Below, in pieces: positions 20,876 through 30,763 of a stretch of 64,000 nucleotides of DNA (the first letter of the stretch is position 1; every line of letters starts with the position of its first letter). The notes beneath the pieces were generated by a model that worked only from the letters and a program-made list of their open reading frames with translations, ran no database searches and was not told where the DNA came from. The DNA is from Algihabitans sp965233705 (GTDB lineage Bacteria; Pseudomonadota; Alphaproteobacteria; Kiloniellales; DSM-21159). Position numbers and translations under genes: made by a program. The stretch lies in the NCBI GenBank assembly GCA_965233705.1, contig CBDDTF010000004.1:124001-188000 (forward strand), in the 5' to 3' direction.

Positions 20876-21703
20876 ATGAGCGGGGCGGGGCAGGCTGCGC
20901 GCCTTGGGGGGCGTCTGAGCGCGCTGCTGCCCGCGCGGGCGCAGCCTCTTCTGGCGCGGGCGGCGGCCGGCGGCGCCGGGTTCGGCCGGCTGGTGCTGGA
21001 TGCGCTGCTGCCGCCGCGCTGCCTGGTCACGCACGAGCCGGTCGACCGGCCCGGCCAGCTCAGTCCGGCGGCCTGGCAGGCGGTCGACTTCATCGCGCCG
21101 CCGCTCTGCGCCTGCTGCGGCGTGCCCTTCGAGGTGGAGCTGGGGCCGGAGGCGCTCTGCGGCGCCTGCGCCAAGGCGCCGCCCGCCTACGACCGGGCGC
21201 GGGCGGTGATGCGCTACGACGAGGGGGCGCGTCCGCTGGTCCTGCGCTTCAAGCACGCCGACCGGACCGAGGCGGCGCCGGCCTTCGCACGCTGGATGCT
21301 GCGCGCCGGCGCGGCCCAGTTCGAGGCCTGCGACCTGATCGTGCCGGTGCCGCTGCACCGCTGGCGGCTGTTCCGCCGCCGCTACAACCAGGCGGCGCTG
21401 CTGGCGCTGGAGCTCGGCCGCCTGAGCGGCCGCCCGGTGGTACCCGATCTGCTGCAGCGTCGGCGCAACACCCCCAGCCAGGGCCGGTTGAGCCGCGCCC
21501 AGCGCGCGCTCAACGTACGTGGCGCCTTCGCGCTGGCGCCGCGCCGGGCGGCGCGGGTCAAGGGCGCGCGGGTGCTGCTGGTCGACGACGTGCTGACCAC
21601 CGGCGCCACGCTGGAGGCTTGCGCGCGCGTGCTGCGGCGGGCCGGGGCGGCCCGCGTCGAGGTGCTGGTGCTGGCCCGGGTGGTGCGCCCGCTGCAGGTC
21701 TGA
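20876..21703 (+). CDS. comF: ComF-family phosphoribosyltransferase-like protein
   Basis: The 275-residue protein has the ComF layout. An N-terminal zinc-ribbon region contains cysteines in RCLVTHE, CACCGVPFE and LCGACAK (residues ~45-105), and a type-I phosphoribosyltransferase fold follows. The PRPP-binding motif is VLLVDDVLTTGATL (~residues 231-244). ComF proteins assist uptake of transforming DNA in some bacteria, but homologues are widespread in species not known to be competent. In alphaproteobacteria comF usually precedes grxC and a nitrilase gene, as it does here. Confidence 0.88.
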   Translation: MSGAGQAARLGGRLSALLPARAQPLLARAAAGGAGFGRLVLDALLPPRCLVTHEPVDRPGQLSPAAWQAVDFIAPPLCACCGVPFEVELGPEALCGACAKAPPAYDRARAVMRYDEGARPLVLRFKHADRTEAAPAFARWMLRAGAAQFEACDLIVPVPLHRWRLFRRRYNQAALLALELGRLSGRPVVPDLLQRRRNTPSQGRLSRAQRALNVRGAFALAPRRAARVKGARVLLVDDVLTTGATLEACARVLRRAGAARVEVLVLARVVRPLQV

Positions 21704-21802
21704 GCTGCCGGCGGCGGCCTGCAACAGAGCTTTAACCGGCAGCGCCGCTGACAAGGCCGGGGCGTCTCCCCTATCATGGAGGCTTCCCAGATCGGAGGAC
21801 CC

Positions 21803-22069
21803 ATGGCCAAGATCGAGGTCTATTCCAGCCTCTTCTGCCCCTTCTGCTTCCGCGCCAAGAAGCTGCTGAAGCAGAAGGACCAGGAGTTCGAGGAGATTGA
21901 CGTGCTGGCGCATCCGGCGCGCAAGAAGGAGATGATCGAGCGCGCGGGCGGCCGCACCTCGGTCCCGCAGATCTTCATCGACGGGCACCATGTCGGCGGC
22001 TGCGACGAGCTCTACCAGCTCGAGGCCGAGGGGCGGCTCGACCCGTTGCTGCAGGGCCAGCCGGCATGA
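21803..22069 (+). CDS. grxC: Glutaredoxin 3
   Basis: This 88-residue dithiol glutaredoxin has the active site Cys12-Pro-Phe-Cys15 (most GrxC have CPYC), the cis-proline stretch TSVPQIFIDG and the GGCDELYQLEAEGRLDPLL end. It reduces disulfides and ribonucleotide reductase using glutathione. ATG at 21803 follows a GGAGG ribosome site; an upstream ATG at 21776 would add nine residues. The stop codon overlaps the start of the nitrilase gene by four bases, so the two products are probably made together, consistent with a shared glutathione theme. Confidence 0.95.
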   Translation: MAKIEVYSSLFCPFCFRAKKLLKQKDQEFEEIDVLAHPARKKEMIERAGGRTSVPQIFIDGHHVGGCDELYQLEAEGRLDPLLQGQPA

Positions 22070-22968
22070 CCGGCCCGTTCCGCGCCGCCTGCGTGCAGAT
22101 GACCTCCGGCGACGCGCTGGAGGCCAACATCGCCGCCGCCAGCGCGCTGATCGAGCAGGCGGCGGACGCGGGGGCGGCCTTCGTCGCCACGCCCGAGAAC
22201 TGCACGCTGATCGCGCCGAAGAAAGCGCGCATGCTGGCCGCCGCGCAGCCGGAGGCGACGCATCCGGCGATCCCGGTCTTCGCCGAGCTGGCCGCGCGCC
22301 ACGGGCTGTGGCTGCTGATCGGCTCGCTGACCGTCAAGTTGGACGCCGAGACCTGCGCCAACCGCTCGCTGCTGTTCGGCCCGGACGGCGCGATCGTGGC
22401 GCGCTACGACAAGATCCACATGTTCGACGTGGAGATTCCGGACGGCCAGAGCTACCGGGAATCCGCTACCTTCCGGCCGGGCGCAGAGGCGGTGCTGGCC
22501 AGTCTGCCCTGGGGCGGGCTGGGGATGACGGTCTGCTACGACCTGCGCTTCCCCGCGCTCTACCGCAGCCTGGCCCAGGCGGGTGCCAGCTTCCTGTCGG
22601 TGCCGGCGGCCTTCACCCAGTTCACCGGCCAGGCCCACTGGCACGTGCTGCTGCGCGCGCGGGCGATCGAGACCGGCTGCTTCGTGATCGCGCCAGCCCA
22701 GTGCGGCGAGCACGCCGGCGGCCGGCGCACCTACGGCCACAGCCTGATCGTGGCGCCCTGGGGCGAGGTGCTGGCCGACGGCGGCGAGACGCCGGGCCTG
22801 GTGCTGGCCGAGATCGACCCGGCCAAGGTGGCCGAGGCGCGGCGCATGGTGCCGGCGCTGACCCATGACCGGGCCTTCGCCGCGCCCCAGCCCACCGCGT
22901 CCCAGCCCACCGCGTCCCAGCCCACCGCGTCCTCGCCCGCCGCGTCCTTGCGCCAGGCGGGCGAATAG
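22066..22968 (+). CDS. Carbon-nitrogen hydrolase, Nit1-type (deaminated glutathione amidase)
   Basis: The 300-residue protein has the nitrilase-superfamily catalytic triad Glu44 (TPENCTLIAPKK), Lys116 (YDKIHMFDVE) and Cys157 (GMTVCYDLRFPALYR). It resembles the Nit1/NitA branch, which hydrolyses deaminated glutathione, a damage product of transaminases. The four-base overlap with grxC fits that role, although the substrate is inferred. The last ~25 residues are encoded by four 15-base repeats (22886-22945) reading PTASQ and are clearly an addition not shared by the family. Confidence 0.88.
   Translation: MTGPFRAACVQMTSGDALEANIAAASALIEQAADAGAAFVATPENCTLIAPKKARMLAAAQPEATHPAIPVFAELAARHGLWLLIGSLTVKLDAETCANRSLLFGPDGAIVARYDKIHMFDVEIPDGQSYRESATFRPGAEAVLASLPWGGLGMTVCYDLRFPALYRSLAQAGASFLSVPAAFTQFTGQAHWHVLLRARAIETGCFVIAPAQCGEHAGGRRTYGHSLIVAPWGEVLADGGETPGLVLAEIDPAKVAEARRMVPALTHDRAFAAPQPTASQPTASQPTASSPAASLRQAGE
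22886..22945. repeat. 15-base repeats in the nitrilase tail
   Basis: Three exact copies and one diverged copy of CCCAGCCCACCGCGT span 22886-22945, in frame, encoding PTASQ-type repeats just before the stop codon. Confidence 0.9.
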
Positions 22969-22979
22969 CGGGCGGGGCG

Positions 22980-23555
22980 GTGCTGTTTGCCGAACAGCTC
23001 GCGCCGATCCGCGGGTTTCTCGACGCGCTCGGCCTGTCCTGCCGCCCGGGTCCGGTGCCGGCCGACAGCTTCCTGCCCGGCGTGGCGCTGCAGGGCGGCG
23101 CGCTGCTCTACGACGCGCAGCGCCTGGGCTCGCCCGGTGATCTGCTGCACGAGGCCGGGCATATCGCGCTGGTGCCGGCGCGCTTCCGCGCCCGGCTCGA
23201 CGACGACGTGGATGCGGTGATCGCGGAGCTGCTGGCCGGCGCGGCGCCGGGCGGCCTGGCGCCGCCGGCCGCCGCCGAGCGCGAGGCCCTGGCGCACACC
23301 GAGGTGATGGCGATCGCCTGGTCCTACGCCGCCGCGCGGCGGCTGGGCACGCCGCTCGACTGTCTGTTCTGGCCGGGCACCTACCGCATGCCCGCGGGCC
23401 AGACACCCGACGCCCTGGTGGCGCAGATCGAGCAGGGCTTCTTTATCGGCATCCAGTGGCTGGCCCGCTTCGGCTACTGCGCCGCGCCGCCGCCTTTCGG
23501 CGACCCGGCCGATCCCAGCCCCTTTCCGGCCATGCGCCGCTGGCTGGCGCCATAG
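22980..23555 (+). CDS. Uncharacterised protein with HEAGH zinc-peptidase-like motif
   Basis: I do not recognise a named family. The 191-residue product starts at a GTG, 11 bases after the nitrilase stop, so it is probably in the grxC operon. It contains GDLLHEAGHIALVPARFRAR (residues ~58-77), which holds the HExxH pattern of zinc metallopeptidases, and a later HTEVMAIAWSYAAARRLG that could supply a third ligand (HTE). No signal peptide or membrane segment is evident. The rest (FWPGTYRMPAGQTPDALVA, IEQGFFIGIQWLARFGY) is well composed and looks like a real soluble protein. A peptidase role is only a suggestion. Confidence 0.7.
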   Translation: MLFAEQLAPIRGFLDALGLSCRPGPVPADSFLPGVALQGGALLYDAQRLGSPGDLLHEAGHIALVPARFRARLDDDVDAVIAELLAGAAPGGLAPPAAAEREALAHTEVMAIAWSYAAARRLGTPLDCLFWPGTYRMPAGQTPDALVAQIEQGFFIGIQWLARFGYCAAPPPFGDPADPSPFPAMRRWLAP

Positions 23556-23594
23556 AGTGAGCCATAGAGTGCGTCGTGACCGTCTGGCCGCGCG

Positions 23595-24215
23595 TCAGGG
23601 CTCCCGCCGGGCGGCGATGCGCTGCACGCAGGCGGGCCGCGGGGCGGCGACCTCCAGGTCCTCGTAGGCGAGCACGCGCAGCCGGCCGTGCACGGCCTCC
23701 AGCAGCTCGCCGGGCTGCAGCAGGAAGTCGGGGTTGCGCGGCCGGCCGAAGGCTGCGTTGCCGGCCGCGAAGGTCTCGTAGAGCAGCAGCCCGCCGGGGG
23801 CCACCGCCGCGACCAGCGGCGCCAGCAGCGGGCGGTGCAGGTAGTTGGTCACCACGACGCCGGCGAAGCGGCGGCCGGCCAGCGGGAAGGGACGCCCGTC
23901 CTCCAGGTCGACCTCCAGCCGCTCCAGGCCGGGGTGCGCGGCCAGGTCGGCCAGTCCCGAGAGGTCGCGGTCGACCGCCGTGACCGCCTGGCCGCGGCCG
24001 AGGAACAGGCGGGTGTGACGCCCGCCGCCGCAGGCCAGGTCGAGCACCCGGGCGGGGGCGGCCTCGTCCGCCGGGCCGCGCGGGATCAGCGGCGCGAAGC
24101 GGCAGATCCAGGCGGAGGGCGGCGTGGGCCCGGCCGGGCCGGCGTCGTCCGGCGCGGCTTGGCCGTGGGCGGCGGGGGCGCCTGCTGCTGCGGGCGGGTC
24201 CTGTGGTGCGGGCAT
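23595..24215 (-). CDS. SAM-dependent methyltransferase
   Basis: The 206-residue product has a Pro/Ala-rich N-terminal stretch (residues ~1-30) and then a class-I methyltransferase core with VLDLACGGGRHTRLFLGRG as the SAM loop and TAVDRDLSGL as motif II. The substrate is unknown; similar short proteins are annotated as TehB-like or class-I methyltransferases. ATG at 24215 has a clear GAGGGAGGG ribosome site seven bases upstream, whereas the ATG at 24260 has none. It is convergent with the HEAGH gene. Confidence 0.78.
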   Translation of the reverse strand: MPAPQDPPAAAGAPAAHGQAAPDDAGPAGPTPPSAWICRFAPLIPRGPADEAAPARVLDLACGGGRHTRLFLGRGQAVTAVDRDLSGLADLAAHPGLERLEVDLEDGRPFPLAGRRFAGVVVTNYLHRPLLAPLVAAVAPGGLLLYETFAAGNAAFGRPRNPDFLLQPGELLEAVHGRLRVLAYEDLEVAAPRPACVQRIAARREP

Positions 24216-24331
24216 GGGCGTGGCCCTCCCTCGCCTGTTGCCGATTGATGACGCGGTCATATCTATGCTTTAGCAATCTCCGTTCGAGAGTGCCAAGACA
24301 AGCCGATCCTGCCGAACCGGGTCCCGCCGCG

Positions 24332-24766
24332 ATGATCAAGTACGCCCTGCGTTGCCGCCGCGACCATGCCTTCGAGGGCTGGTTCCGCGACTCCGCCGCC
24401 TTCGACGCCCAGGCCGACGAGGGCCAGCTCGCCTGTCCGCACTGCGGATCGACCGAGGTCTCGAAAGCCATCATGGCGCCGCGCCTGGGCAAGCAGGCCG
24501 AGGCGCCGGCGCGTCAAGTCGCGGCCGCCAAGCCGTCGCCGGCGCAGGCCAAGCTGCGCGCCAAGCTGCTGGAGCTGCGCCGCGCCGTCGAGGCCAACTG
24601 CGAGAACGTCGGCCCGGCCTTTGCGGAGGAGGCGCGCAAGATCCACTACGGCGAGCGCGCGGCGCGCGGCATCTACGGCCAGACCAGCGCCGAGGAGGCC
24701 GAGGCCCTGCAGGACGAGGGCATCGAGATCGCGGCGATCCCCTGGGTCTCGCCCGGCGACGCCTGA
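24332..24766 (+). CDS. DUF1178 family protein
   Basis: The 144-residue protein begins MIKYALRCRRDHAFEGWFRD and has CPHCGSTEVSKAIMAPRL (residues ~36-53), the zinc-ribbon-like signature of DUF1178. It ends with KIHYGERAARGIYGQTSAEE and ALQDEGIEIAAIPWV, which are also family-typical. The function of DUF1178 is unknown. The gene diverges from the methyltransferase gene and is convergent with cardiolipin synthase, only 20 bases away. Confidence 0.9.
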   Translation: MIKYALRCRRDHAFEGWFRDSAAFDAQADEGQLACPHCGSTEVSKAIMAPRLGKQAEAPARQVAAAKPSPAQAKLRAKLLELRRAVEANCENVGPAFAEEARKIHYGERAARGIYGQTSAEEAEALQDEGIEIAAIPWVSPGDA

Positions 24767-24786
24767 GGCAGGGCGCGGCCGCGGGC

Positions 24787-26238
24787 CTACAGATAGGGCA
24801 GCAGCAGGCGCGCCACCCCGTCGCGGATCTGCACCGGCAGCGGGCGGGCGCGCACCTCGGCCAGGCTGAGCGGCCGGGCGGCGGCGATCTTCTTGTCGAT
24901 GCGCGCGTCCAGCGCGCCGGCCAACTCCGGGCTGTAGCACTCCACGTTGAACTCGAAGTTGAGGCGCAGGCTGCGCGCGTCCCAGTTGGCCGAGCCGAAC
25001 AGCGCCCAGCGGCCGTCGACGGTCATTAGCTTGCTGTGGTCGAAGGGCGGCGGCGCCAGGTGGAGGCGGCAGCCCGGCTCCAGCACCTGGTCGTGCTGCG
25101 CCCAGGCGGCCCAGTCCATGACGCGGTGGTTGCCCCGGGCCGGGATCACGATGTCCACGGCGACCCCGCGCAGGGCGGCCAGGGTCAGCGCGGCCATCAG
25201 CGTCTGCTCCGGCAGGAAGTAGGGCGTGACGATGCGCACCGAGCGCTCGGCCCGGCCCAGGGCGCCGGCGATGGTCCAGGCCAGGCGTCCCACCGACTCG
25301 TCGGGCCCGCTGGCCAGGCCCCGGGCGTAGATCGCGCCGCGTCCCGCCAGCTCCGGAAACCAGCGCTCGCCCGCGAGCTGCTCGCCGGTGGTGAAGGCCC
25401 AGTCCTCGGCGAAGCAGTCCATCAGGTGGCGCACCACCGGCCCCTCGATGCGGAAATGCAGGTCCTGCACGCCGTCCGGCCCGGCGCGCGCCAGCAGGTT
25501 CTCGGACCCGATGTTGAGCCCGCCGGTGAAGCCGATGCGGCCGTCGACCACCAGGATCTTCCGATGCGAGCGGAGATTCAGGTAGGGCATCCGCCAGGGC
25601 GCCAGGGAGTGCAGGAAACGCGCGGTGGGCACGCCGCGCCGGCGCAGCGCGGCGACGCCTGGGGCCAGCAGGTAGCCGGCGCCCATGCCGTCCAGCAGGA
25701 CCCGCACGGCCACGCCGCGCGCCTGGGCTTCGGCCAGCGCCGCGACGAAGGGGGCGCCGGCCGCGTCGTCGCGGAAGATGTAGGAGGAAAGCGCGATCGA
25801 GTGGCGGGCGTCGCGGATCGCCGCCAGCATGTCCGGGTAGGCGTCGTCGCCGTTGGCCCGGGGCTCGACCCGGTTGCCGCCGACGATCGGCAGGTGGCTG
25901 AGGTTCTCGCCCAGGCGCGCCAGCGCGACCAGGCGGCCGCCCGGCGCCGAGGCGTCGAGATGGTCCAGGTCCAGGGTGTAGCCCCGGCGCTGGGCCGTGC
26001 CGTCCGGGGCCGTCGGCAGCAGCCGCGAGGCCTTGCGGTTGATGCGGTTGATGCCGAACAGTAGATAGGCGACGGCACCGATCACCGGCGAGAGCCAGGC
26101 CAGGCCGACCCAGGCGACGGTGGCGCGCACGTCGCGCTTGGCCAGCAGGACATGCACCGACACGGCGATCGCCAGCGCCAGGTAGAGCAGGGCGGAGACC
26201 GGCGCCCAGTGCCCGAGCAGCCAGTGGATCACGCTCAT
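24787..26238 (-). CDS. cls: Cardiolipin synthase (phospholipase D family)
   Basis: The 483-residue enzyme would condense two phosphatidylglycerols to cardiolipin at the inner membrane. Two membrane helices (residues ~8-30 and ~38-62) are followed by two PLD domains with HKD motifs: HRKILVVDGRIGFTGG (~residue 225) and HSKLMTVDGRWALFGSANWD (~residue 401). Length and layout match ClsA. ATG at 26238 is chosen since the helix-1 segment starts right after it; an upstream extension in the same frame has repeat-like composition. Cardiolipin content often rises with salinity, which would suit a salt-tolerant host, but no regulatory evidence is visible. Confidence 0.92.
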   Translation of the reverse strand: MSVIHWLLGHWAPVSALLYLALAIAVSVHVLLAKRDVRATVAWVGLAWLSPVIGAVAYLLFGINRINRKASRLLPTAPDGTAQRRGYTLDLDHLDASAPGGRLVALARLGENLSHLPIVGGNRVEPRANGDDAYPDMLAAIRDARHSIALSSYIFRDDAAGAPFVAALAEAQARGVAVRVLLDGMGAGYLLAPGVAALRRRGVPTARFLHSLAPWRMPYLNLRSHRKILVVDGRIGFTGGLNIGSENLLARAGPDGVQDLHFRIEGPVVRHLMDCFAEDWAFTTGEQLAGERWFPELAGRGAIYARGLASGPDESVGRLAWTIAGALGRAERSVRIVTPYFLPEQTLMAALTLAALRGVAVDIVIPARGNHRVMDWAAWAQHDQVLEPGCRLHLAPPPFDHSKLMTVDGRWALFGSANWDARSLRLNFEFNVECYSPELAGALDARIDKKIAAARPLSLAEVRARPLPVQIRDGVARLLLPYL

Positions 26239-26608
26239 CGCCGCCAGCCCGCTCGCGCGGCGCCGGGCGCCGCCGGGCAGCGGCCGGCAGCTCGGCAGCG
26301 GTGAGTCTGTGGCCTGCGCATGGCCGCCGATCCTAGAGCGGATCGCGACCGGTGGGAATCGTGCCGTGACCCGGGGTGGCATGGGAATCCGGACGAAATT
26401 CAAAGCTTTAAAGCGCGCTGCCGCGGCTGGAAGGCGCGCCCCGGCGCCCCCGCCCGACCCGGCGCCCCCGCCCGACCCGGGGGGCCGCGCACGGGGCGGT
26501 TCCTGGGCGCGGCGCGCGACAGGGTGGTGCGACAGGGTGGTGCGACAGGGGGGGGGGCGATAGGGGGCTTAGACTTGTCTTAATAAACGGACAGCTACCC
26601 TGCGCCGA

Positions 26609-26649
26609 GGCGCCAGCCTTTGGGTGCGCCCTGGCGCCGGGATCGTTTT
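26609..26649 (+). terminator. Hairpin with T-run in the amt-HK leader
   Basis: GGCGCCAG (26609-26616) pairs with CTGGCGCC (26631-26638) across a 14-base loop, and GGGATCGTTTT follows. It looks like a rho-independent terminator on the plus strand, about 250 bases before the amt-HK start, with no plus-strand gene before it. It could end a short leader RNA or be an attenuator. Confidence 0.45.
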
Positions 26650-26679
26650 ATGGGCGAACAAATGCTTGCATCTTTCCAT

Positions 26680-26823
26680 CGGACCGTCGGTCCGCTAGAG
26701 TGATTTGCCGCCGTTTGGACGCGCGTTGGCGCGTCGGCGGGCGCGGCCAATCACTCTGACTCGACGATGGAGAGCAGGTGTCGTGTGATCGGCGGACCCG
26801 CGGGAGCGGGGCCCTGCGATCAC
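26680..26823. repeat. Cluster of imperfect palindromes
   Basis: CGGACC-GTC-GGTCCG lies at 26680-26694. A longer nested hairpin follows: AGAGTGATT (26697-26705) pairs with AATCACTCT (26749-26757), CCGCC with GGCGG inside it, and GACGCGC-GTTG-GCGCGTC at the tip (26718-26735). A third stem pairs GTGATCG (26785-26791) with CGATCAC (26817-26823). Pieces such as GTGATTTG, GATCGGCGGAC and CGATCACAACC recur near 57.8 and 60.1 kb, so this may be a dispersed repeat rather than a leader specific to this gene. Confidence 0.6.
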
Positions 26824-26902
26824 AACCGGCTCGATAGCGGCGCCCGAGCTGCGTGACCCGTCTTGGCGAGTCGCCAGGTCGGCGAGCGTCGCTCTAAACG
26901 CA

Positions 26903-29193
<2,291 letters not shown>

Positions 29194-29197
<4 letters not shown>

Positions 29198-29247
29198 CGG
29201 CGGCACGGCGGCGGGGTGACGGCGGCGCGGCGGCGGGGTGACGGCGG
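29194..29247. repeat. 22-base tandem repeat across the amt-HK stop codon
   Basis: Two and a half units of GTGACGGCGGCRCGGCGGCGGG run from 29194 to 29247. The first unit contains the amt-HK stop codon, and the array ends two bases before the stop codon of the convergent PAS gene. It fills the whole gap between the two genes. Confidence 0.85.
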
Positions 29248-29248
29248 C

Positions 29249-29863
29249 TCAGGCCGGGTCCGCGACCAGCGCCACCTTGTCCGCGCCGCCGGCCTCTTCC
29301 GGCCGCCCGGTCGGCAGGCCGAAGACCTGGCCGGACAGCACGAAGCCGACCGACTCCGCGGTTCCGTTGCCCGCGGCTTCGCCTGCCGCATCACCCGGCG
29401 CATCACCCGCCGGCGGGGCGGCGCCGGGCGGCGGCTCGTCGGTGGCGAGCGGCAGCATCAGTCGGCGCGTCATCCGCGCCGCCGCGCCCGTCCGGCCCGG
29501 TGCGCGATAGAGGCTTTCGGAGTAGAGGGGGCGGCGCAACCGGCAGAGCGTCCGATAGAGCTCGGCCACGTAAGCGCCGTAGTCGTTGGGCACGACCTCG
29601 TCGACGAAGGACCAGGTCAGGTCCAGCCCCGCCGCGGTGGCCACCGACTGCCCGATCAGGCGGTAGCGCCACCGGGGCCCGGTGGGGGCGTCGATCCGTT
29701 CCACCAGCAGGATGTGCGGCAGCACGGCGGGCGGCAGCTCCAGCGGGTCGATGTCGGCCCGGCGCGGCAGCGCTCCGTCGCGCGCGTCCTGCTTGGCCCG
29801 CCAGTAGGTGTAGAGCTGGCGCAGGCAGTCGCGCTCGAGCTGCGCTGGGGAGATGGTCTTCAC
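29249..29863 (-). CDS. PAS_5-like sensor protein A
   Basis: This 204-residue protein starts with GTG at 29863 (VKTISPAQLERDCLRQLYTY). A single PAS-like domain covers residues ~5-150, with LPHILLVERIDAPTGPRWRY, RLIGQSVATAAGLDLTWSFV and YRTLCRLRRPLYSESLYRAP. This pattern fits the alphaproteobacterial PAS_5 family, whose ligands and outputs are mostly unknown. There is no output domain. It is the neighbour and clear paralogue of the next gene. Compared with that copy it has an extra Pro/Gly/Ala/Asp stretch (~150-170, GDAPGDAAGEAAGNG) probably created by a short repeat. Confidence 0.78.
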   Translation of the reverse strand: MKTISPAQLERDCLRQLYTYWRAKQDARDGALPRRADIDPLELPPAVLPHILLVERIDAPTGPRWRYRLIGQSVATAAGLDLTWSFVDEVVPNDYGAYVAELYRTLCRLRRPLYSESLYRAPGRTGAAARMTRRLMLPLATDEPPPGAAPPAGDAPGDAAGEAAGNGTAESVGFVLSGQVFGLPTGRPEEAGGADKVALVADPA

Positions 29864-29944
29864 CGGGATATCTGGCCGCCCGCCATGAAGCTGAGTCCGG
29901 GCGGCAATGCTACGCCCTTGCCGGCCAGGCGGCAAACGCGGTGG

Positions 29945-30541
29945 TCAAGCCGGGTTGTCTTCGCTTTCGCCGGCCTCCAGCACCAGGGCCACGATGCCGG
30001 CGCTGAAAGGGCCGTCGTCGAGGACCCCCCGGCTCGGCAGGCGGGTGAGGCTCTCGAAGACCTGGCCCGAAAGCACGTAGTCCACCGCCTGCTGCGCCCC
30101 ACCCGGCGAGTCCGCCTCGCCGGCGAGCGGCAGCATCAGCCGGCGGGTGATCCGTTCGGCCGCGTCCGGGCGGCCCGGCGCCCGGTAGACGCTCTCGGAG
30201 TAGATCGGCCGGCGCAGCCGAAAGAGCGTGTCGTAGAGCTCGAGGACGTAGGCGCCGTAGCCGCCCGGCAGGATCTCGTCGAGGAAGCCCCAGGTCGGGT
30301 CCAGGCCCGCCGCCTCGACCACCGCCGTGCCGACCAGACGATAGCGCCAGCGCGGTCCGGCCGGGCTCGCGAGCCGCTCGGCCAGCAGGATGTGCGGCAG
30401 CACCAAGGTCGGCAGCTCCAGCGGGTCGATGTCGCTGCGGCGCGGCAGTGCGCCGCCCCGCGCGCGCTGCTTTTCCCGCCAATAGGCGTAGAGCTGGCGC
30501 AAGCAGTCGCTTTCGAGCTGCGTTGGTGCGATCCGCTCCAC
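29945..30541 (-). CDS. PAS_5-like sensor protein B
   Basis: This 198-residue protein (GTG start at 30541, ERIAPTQLESDCLRQLYAYW) is paralogous to the protein downstream. The matched blocks are DIDPLELPTLVLPHILLAER, GPRWRYRLVGTAVVEAAGLD, YDTLFRLRRPIYSESVYRAP and YVLSGQVFESLTR. The two genes are tandem on the minus strand, 81 bases apart, and both upstream regions share a GCTACGCCCTTG string, so the duplicated unit included the promoter. No kinase or other output domain is attached. A role as a sensor is inferred from the fold only. Both are convergent with amt-HK. Confidence 0.78.
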   Translation of the reverse strand: MERIAPTQLESDCLRQLYAYWREKQRARGGALPRRSDIDPLELPTLVLPHILLAERLASPAGPRWRYRLVGTAVVEAAGLDPTWGFLDEILPGGYGAYVLELYDTLFRLRRPIYSESVYRAPGRPDAAERITRRLMLPLAGEADSPGGAQQAVDYVLSGQVFESLTRLPSRGVLDDGPFSAGIVALVLEAGESEDNPA

Positions 30542-30586
30542 GAAATGTCCGGCCGTGCCTGCAGGGTCGTTGTCGCGGCCGCGATG

Positions 30587-30763
30587 CTACGCCCTTGGGT
30601 GGAGCGCGGCAAACCTTCCGGCCCGCGATGCTCGTACTCCGCGATGCTCGTACTCCGCGATGCTGGTGCCCGTGATGCACGTGGCCGTGATGCACGTCGC
30701 CCGCGCCGGCCTGCCCGGCCGCCGGTGGGCGGCTATCAGCGGGTGGCCGTCAGCGGATGGCCG
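30587..30763. repeat. Mixed short tandem repeats upstream of PAS gene B and after ubiG
   Basis: GCGATGCTCGTACTCC occurs twice (30625-30656) with a third partial copy. Two 15-base copies of GTGATGCACGTSGCC follow, and then three copies of a GTGGCCGTCAGCG-like unit (from about 30736) run into the last codons of ubiG. The CGATGCTACGCCCTTG string near 30587-30602 is shared with the region upstream of PAS gene A. Confidence 0.75.

Larger units (their letters stand above)
26239..26902. other. Long intergenic region with repeats, G-tract and hairpins upstream of amt-HK
   Basis: No gene is supported in these 664 bases. From left to right they hold a CTAGAGCGGATCGCGACCGG element (26334-26353), two exact 18-base copies of GGCGCCCCCGCCCGACCC (26443-26478), two copies of GCGACAGGGTGGT (26516-26541), an uninterrupted run of ten G (26548-26557), a short AT-rich patch (CTTGTCTTAATAAACGG) and at least four hairpins between 26609 and 26823. 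The AT-rich patch could carry a promoter. The hairpins are listed separately. Confidence 0.7.

Noticed and set aside
26443..26557. Insertion sequence or prophage end in the amt-HK leader
   Set aside because: No transposase or integrase remnant, no matching terminal inverted repeats and no target duplication were found; the region is explained by tandem repeats and palindromes.
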